DNA from: Mycobacterium basiliense
Lineage (GTDB): Bacteria > Actinomycetota > Actinomycetes > Mycobacteriales > Mycobacteriaceae
Direction: 5' to 3'
DNA: 64,000 nt
Assembly (NCBI RefSeq): GCF_900292015.1
Contig: NZ_LR130759.1
Location: 5,456,001 to 5,520,000 of the forward strand
Position numbers and translations under genes: made by a program. The notes below the pieces were generated by a model. The model was not told the origin of the DNA. It was given only the letters and a program-made list of their open reading frames with translations, and did no database searches. This document shows, in pieces, positions 60,743-64,000 of the stretch. Numbering within the stretch: position 1 is the stretch's first letter; every line of letters begins with the position of its first letter.

Positions 60743-61141
60743 ATGAGCACGACGTTCGCTGCCCGCCTAAACCGCTTGTTTGACACGGTGTATCCGCCCG
60801 GCCGCGGGCCGCACACCTCCGCGGAAGTGATCGCGGCGCTCAAAGCGGAAGGCATCACGATGTCGGCTCCCTACCTGTCACAGCTACGCTCCGGCAATCG
60901 CACCAACCCGTCGGTGGCGACCATGGCCGCCCTGGCCAACTTCTTTCGTATCAAGTCCGCCTATTTCACCGACGACGAGTACTACGGGAAGCTCGATCAG
61001 GAATTGCAGTGGCTGGCCACCATGCGTGACGACGGCGTACGCCGCATTGCCCTGCGCTCCCAGGGTCTGTCCTCGCAGGCGCAGCAGGAGATCGTGGACC
61101 GCATCGATGAGCTGCGCCGGACGGAGCGGCTCGACGCTTGA
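60743..61141 (+). CDS. espR: Nucleoid-associated regulator EspR
   Basis: ATG 60743 (MSTTFAARLNRLFDTVYPPG) with GGTGGAGG upstream gives 132 residues, equal to M. tuberculosis EspR. The helix-turn-helix lies at about residues 40-65 (MSAPYLSQLRSGNRTNPS), and the C-terminal helices dimerise. EspR binds many loci and activates espA-espC-espD, which ESX-1 needs. The sequence is close to the M. tuberculosis protein in the DNA-binding half and less so in the C-terminus. Confidence 0.97.
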   Translation: MSTTFAARLNRLFDTVYPPGRGPHTSAEVIAALKAEGITMSAPYLSQLRSGNRTNPSVATMAALANFFRIKSAYFTDDEYYGKLDQELQWLATMRDDGVRRIALRSQGLSSQAQQEIVDRIDELRRTERLDA

Positions 61142-61266
61142 CCGCGGCCGCCGGCGGGCCGCTCCTCTGACCTGCCGGGTTGTCGAAGGCCTACTCGGAT
61201 TAGGGTTGGCGCAGCGAGGCGCGTAGGCAGCGCTATAGTCCACGAGATACCGGGAGGCGGCCGGCA

Positions 61267-61923
61267 ATGGGCCTGTTCCGCAAGCGAAAGAGCCGCGCGA
61301 CTCGTCGCGCTGAAGCCCGCGCGATCAAGGCCCGTGCCAAGCTGGAGGCCAAGCTGTCCGCCAAGAACGAGGCACGGCGCATCAAGTCCGCGCAGAAGGC
61401 CGCCGACAAGGCCCTCAAGGCGCAGCTCAAAGCCCAACGCGACAGCGACCGGACGGCAATGAAAGTTGCCGAGACTCAACTCAAGGCGGCGCGTGAGGGT
61501 AAAGTGCTGTCGCCCACGAGAATCCGGCGGATGCTGACGGTATCCCGGCTGCTTGCCCCGGTGCTGACGCCCTTGATCTATCGTGCGGCCATCGCCGCCC
61601 GCGGGCTGATGGACCAGCGTCGCGCCGATCGGCTGGGGATCCCGCTGGCCCAGGTAGGCCAGTTCTCGGGTCATGGTGCGCGCCTTTCCGCCCGCGTCGC
61701 CGGAGCGGAGCAGTCGCTGCGGATCGTTCAGGAAAACAAACCGAAGGACGCCGAGACCAAACAGTTCGTATCGGCTATCGGTCAACGGCTGTCCGAGTTG
61801 TCCGCGGCCATCACCGCAGCAGAAAACATGCCGGCGCCCCGGCGCCGTGATGCTCACTCGGCGATCTCATCGCAACTCGACGGCATCGAGGCCGACCTGA
61901 TGGCCCGCCTAGGGCTGGGCTAG
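61267..61923 (+). CDS. DUF6474-type basic coiled protein (Rv3850 homologue)
   Basis: 218 residues, the M. tuberculosis length; GGGAGGCGG precedes the ATG. The N-terminal 80 residues are Lys/Arg/Ala-rich and likely a long helix or coiled coil. A hydrophobic part with LLAPVLTPLIYRAAIAARG follows, then helical C-terminus. Function unknown; may bind nucleic acid or membrane. Confidence 0.85.
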   Translation: MGLFRKRKSRATRRAEARAIKARAKLEAKLSAKNEARRIKSAQKAADKALKAQLKAQRDSDRTAMKVAETQLKAAREGKVLSPTRIRRMLTVSRLLAPVLTPLIYRAAIAARGLMDQRRADRLGIPLAQVGQFSGHGARLSARVAGAEQSLRIVQENKPKDAETKQFVSAIGQRLSELSAAITAAENMPAPRRRDAHSAISSQLDGIEADLMARLGLG

Positions 61924-61929
61924 CGCACC

Positions 61930-62412
61930 ATGTGGTCAGACACCGGTTGGCTTTCGTCGGGTCCTGCTGCCGAGCGTGCCGGGCATGTTCGTCGCGTCGA
62001 AGCCGTACGACTGCGCACGAACCGCCCAAGTCGAGTCACCAGGCCATTGCTGTTACTGGTCGCCCTGCTGAGCGTCATGAGCCTGGCGGTCCCGATGGCG
62101 CCGGCGCACGCTGCGAACACCGATCCCGCCGCATACCTCGTCGGCCATCGGTGGCCCACCGGCCACCCATCGGCATCGGGCCCGGCGGTCGGCTACCCGA
62201 TGAAACACCAGGTGACACCCCCACCCGAAGTCGCGGTTTGGCGGCCAGCTCGCCTGATAGCGCCCGTCACCGGAAAGCCCGACACGGCTGCCGTCTATGC
62301 CAGTGACCCTCCCGCCGCTGACGGCGGCGACATCCCACCCTGGGTGTTGGCGGTCGGCGTAATCGCAGCAGTCGGTGCGGCGGCGATTTGGGCAGTGCGG
62401 CGCAGGCCGTAG
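61930..62412 (+). CDS. Secreted/membrane hypothetical protein (Rv3851 homologue)
   Basis: ATG 61930 is the only credible start in frame before the signal sequence and gives 160 residues; no ribosome site. A signal-like segment (about 38-61, LLLLVALLSVMSLAVPMAPAHA in part LLLLVALLSVMSLAVP) and a C-terminal membrane helix (WVLAVGVIAAVGAAAIWAV) with a basic end suggest an exported protein anchored at the C-terminus. No named family. Confidence 0.7.
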   Translation: MWSDTGWLSSGPAAERAGHVRRVEAVRLRTNRPSRVTRPLLLLVALLSVMSLAVPMAPAHAANTDPAAYLVGHRWPTGHPSASGPAVGYPMKHQVTPPPEVAVWRPARLIAPVTGKPDTAAVYASDPPAADGGDIPPWVLAVGVIAAVGAAAIWAVRRRP

Positions 62413-62496
62413 CCCGATCGCGGTGTCCTGGCATGATGGGACACGAGTCTTCGCGACGTGGTGAGCAACGAGAAACAGCTGCAAAGGAGCGGCCGC

Positions 62497-62925
62497 ATGG
62501 CAGACCCGCAGGATCAACCCGACAGCGAATCGGACGGCACCGCGACACCGCCGGCCAAGAAGCAACCCGCAAAGAAGGCGGCCAAGGCACCGGCCAAAAA
62601 GGCGCCCGCCAAAAAGGCGCCCGCCAAAAAGGCTCCGGCCAAGACGGCTCCCGCTAACAAAGCACCCACGAAGCGGCCGGAATCTGCGCCCACCAAATCT
62701 GCTGACCAGCCGGCGACCCCTAAGCCATCAGCGAAAGCCGGCGGCGAACTGACTGCAGCAGCGAAAGACGCGGCGGCTCAAGCTAAATCGACGGTGGACC
62801 GCGCAAATAACCCACTTCCTCCAGAACCGGAAGAGTCGCCGAGCCACTCCACCGTTTCCGTGGTCGTCGCCGTCACTCTCAGCCTGCTGGCGATGCTGCT
62901 GATCCGCCAGTTGCGCCGGCGCTGA
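62497..62925 (+). CDS. hns: Nucleoid-associated membrane protein HNS (Rv3852 homologue)
   Basis: ATG 62497 with AAAGGAG upstream gives 142 residues (134 in M. tuberculosis). An acidic start is followed by repeated PAKKA/APAKK units, histone-H1-like, that bind DNA. A middle [17 protein letters not shown] block and a C-terminal membrane helix ([20 protein letters not shown]) follow. In M. tuberculosis it binds DNA and sits in the membrane. Tandem repeats make the N-terminus variable in length. Confidence 0.92.
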   Translation: MADPQDQPDSESDGTATPPAKKQPAKKAAKAPAKKAPAKKAPAKKAPAKTAPANKAPTKRPESAPTKSADQPATPKPSAKAGGELTAAAKDAAAQAKSTVDRANNPLPPEPEESPSHSTVSVVVAVTLSLLAMLLIRQLRRR

Positions 62926-62927
62926 CG

Positions 62928-63419
62928 ATGGACGGTGTGCCATTTCGGCCGACGGCCGACCTCGTCGACGACATCGGGCCCGACGTACGCAGCTGCGATG
63001 TGCAATTTCGCCAGTTTGGCGGGCGTGCGGAGTTTGCCGGTCGCATCACGACCGTGCGGTGTCTTCAGGACAATGCTTTACTCAAGTCAGTGCTCTCCGA
63101 GCCGGGCGCCGGAGGTGTGCTGGTGATCGACGGTGCCGGTTCCCTGCACAGCGCGTTGGTGGGCGATGTCATCGCCGATTTGGCCCGCTGCAACGGCTGG
63201 GCCGGGTTGATCATCCATGGTGCGGTGCGCGATGCCGCCACCCTGCGCGGTCTCGACATCGGGGTGAAAGCGCTGGGCACCAATCCGCGCAAAAGCACCA
63301 AGACCGGGGCCGGCGAACGCGACGTGGAAGTAACGGTCGGCGGTGTGACATTCGTGCCAGGCGAATTTGCCTACAGCGACGATGACGGCATCGTCGTCGT
63401 GTCCACTGCTATAGCTTAA
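62928..63419 (+). CDS. rraA: RraA/MenG-like protein (Rv3853 homologue)
   Basis: 163 residues. RraA fold with [31 protein letters not shown] and [14 protein letters not shown]. It was named menG, but the family contains RNase E regulators and 4-hydroxy-4-methyl-2-oxoglutarate aldolase-like enzymes, so menaquinone methylation is not supported. It starts 2 bp after hns and ends in the 4 bases TTAA shared with the ethA stop. Confidence 0.92.
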   Translation: MDGVPFRPTADLVDDIGPDVRSCDVQFRQFGGRAEFAGRITTVRCLQDNALLKSVLSEPGAGGVLVIDGAGSLHSALVGDVIADLARCNGWAGLIIHGAVRDAATLRGLDIGVKALGTNPRKSTKTGAGERDVEVTVGGVTFVPGEFAYSDDDGIVVVSTAIA

Positions 63420-64000
63420 ACAGCCACTGGCGCAGGTTTTTTGGAGAACCGCAGGCCTTCATCTGCAATCTTGCCGCGCCGAATGAGGTGGATATCGCGC
63501 AGATAGTTCTGATTGAGGCGCCATGGGGTCCGGGAGCCCTGTTTGGGCAGTTCATCCAGCGAACGCAGGACATAGCCCGGGGTGAACTCCATGAACGGGC
63601 GCTCTTCGACCTCTGAACCCGGATGCTCCACCACCACGGTGTCAAAGCCCTTGGCGTCCATGTAATTCAGCACGCGGCAGACAAACTCCGACACCAGATC
63701 AGCTTTCAACGTCCAAGATGCATTGGTGTAGCCGACGGTGTACGCCATGTTGGGCAGTCCGGAGAGCATCATGCCCTTGTAGGCCATCAGCTTGGTGAGG
63801 TCCACTGGTTGGCCGTCAACCGTGGCAACGGCGCCGCCAAAGAGCTGCAGATTCAAACCGGTTGCAGTGATGATGATGTCTGCTGGCAGTTCGCGGCCTG
63901 AGTGCAGTCGAATGCCGGCCGGAGTGAACCGGTCGATCGTCTCGGTGACCACCTCGACCTGTCCGTGGCGAATCGCACGGAACAAGTCGCCGTTGGGCAC
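63416..64000 (-). CDS. ethA: FAD monooxygenase EthA, C-terminal part (start outside window)
   Basis: The frame is open to the window end; 194 residues of about 489. It ends [12 protein letters not shown]. Blocks [34 protein letters not shown] and [19 protein letters not shown] match the C-terminus of EthA, the Baeyer-Villiger monooxygenase that activates ethionamide. The N-terminal FAD-binding part and ethR would lie beyond the window. Confidence 0.95.
   Translation of the reverse strand: MPNGDLFRAIRHGQVEVVTETIDRFTPAGIRLHSGRELPADIIITATGLNLQLFGGAVATVDGQPVDLTKLMAYKGMMLSGLPNMAYTVGYTNASWTLKADLVSEFVCRVLNYMDAKGFDTVVVEHPGSEVEERPFMEFTPGYVLRSLDELPKQGSRTPWRLNQNYLRDIHLIRRGKIADEGLRFSKKPAPVAV

Overview
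This window is a high-GC actinobacterial chromosome segment from a slow-growing Mycobacterium. Gene content and order follow the M. tuberculosis block from embB (Rv3795) to ethA (Rv3854c). Many proteins match the M. tuberculosis lengths I remember (AccD4 522, Rv3818 516, SodA 207, BfrB 181, EspR 132, SerS 419 residues). Four things argue against M. tuberculosis itself. Three PE_PGRS genes lie between embB and accD4. The sulfolipid cluster (Rv3820c-Rv3828c) is absent. Rv3832c/Rv3833 are absent. Several proteins differ in length or sequence. PE_PGRS genes point to the slow growers; a M. kansasii/M. marinum-like species is plausible, but the species cannot be fixed from the sequence alone.

Layout. 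1-2210: 3' two thirds of embB. 2313-5029: accessory patch with a Tat-exported arylsulfotransferase-like lipoprotein, a secreted protein and a four-helix membrane protein. 5030-14175: tandem array of three PE_PGRS genes with homogenised 5' ends. 14202-33582: mycolic acid and cell-wall block, all on the minus strand: accD4-pks13-fadD32 (final mycolate condensation), the cutinase-like Rv3802c, mycolyltransferase family genes fbpD and fbpA, then aftB-ubiA-Rv3807c-glfT2-glf (galactan and arabinan synthesis, with overlapping stops and starts). 33873-38545: exported proteins Erp, a peptidoglycan-recognition amidase-like protein and a PE protein. 38567-41750: HAD phosphatase plus three paralogous PlsC-type acyltransferases. 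41811-44485: APH-like kinase, Rieske/metallo-hydrolase protein and a small partner. 44502-47309: FAD oxidoreductase, TetR regulator and membrane protein, with matching palindromes. 47306-55249: serS, a septum-formation-type membrane protein, small proteins, pheA, and an iron-responsive group (DUF2470, LCP, ferritin) with IdeR-box-like sites. 55246-64000: glpQ1, DUF4328 protein, sodA, a UPF0016 manganese exporter behind a yybP-ykoY-type riboswitch, espR, nucleoid-associated hns, rraA/menG and the 3' end of ethA.

Functionally, most genes build or decorate the mycolyl-arabinogalactan envelope or handle redox metals (Fe and Mn). The least conserved and most interesting parts are the PE_PGRS array, the palindromes shared around the TetR gene, a DnaA-box-like cluster at 57264-57352, and the riboswitch at about 59440-59538.
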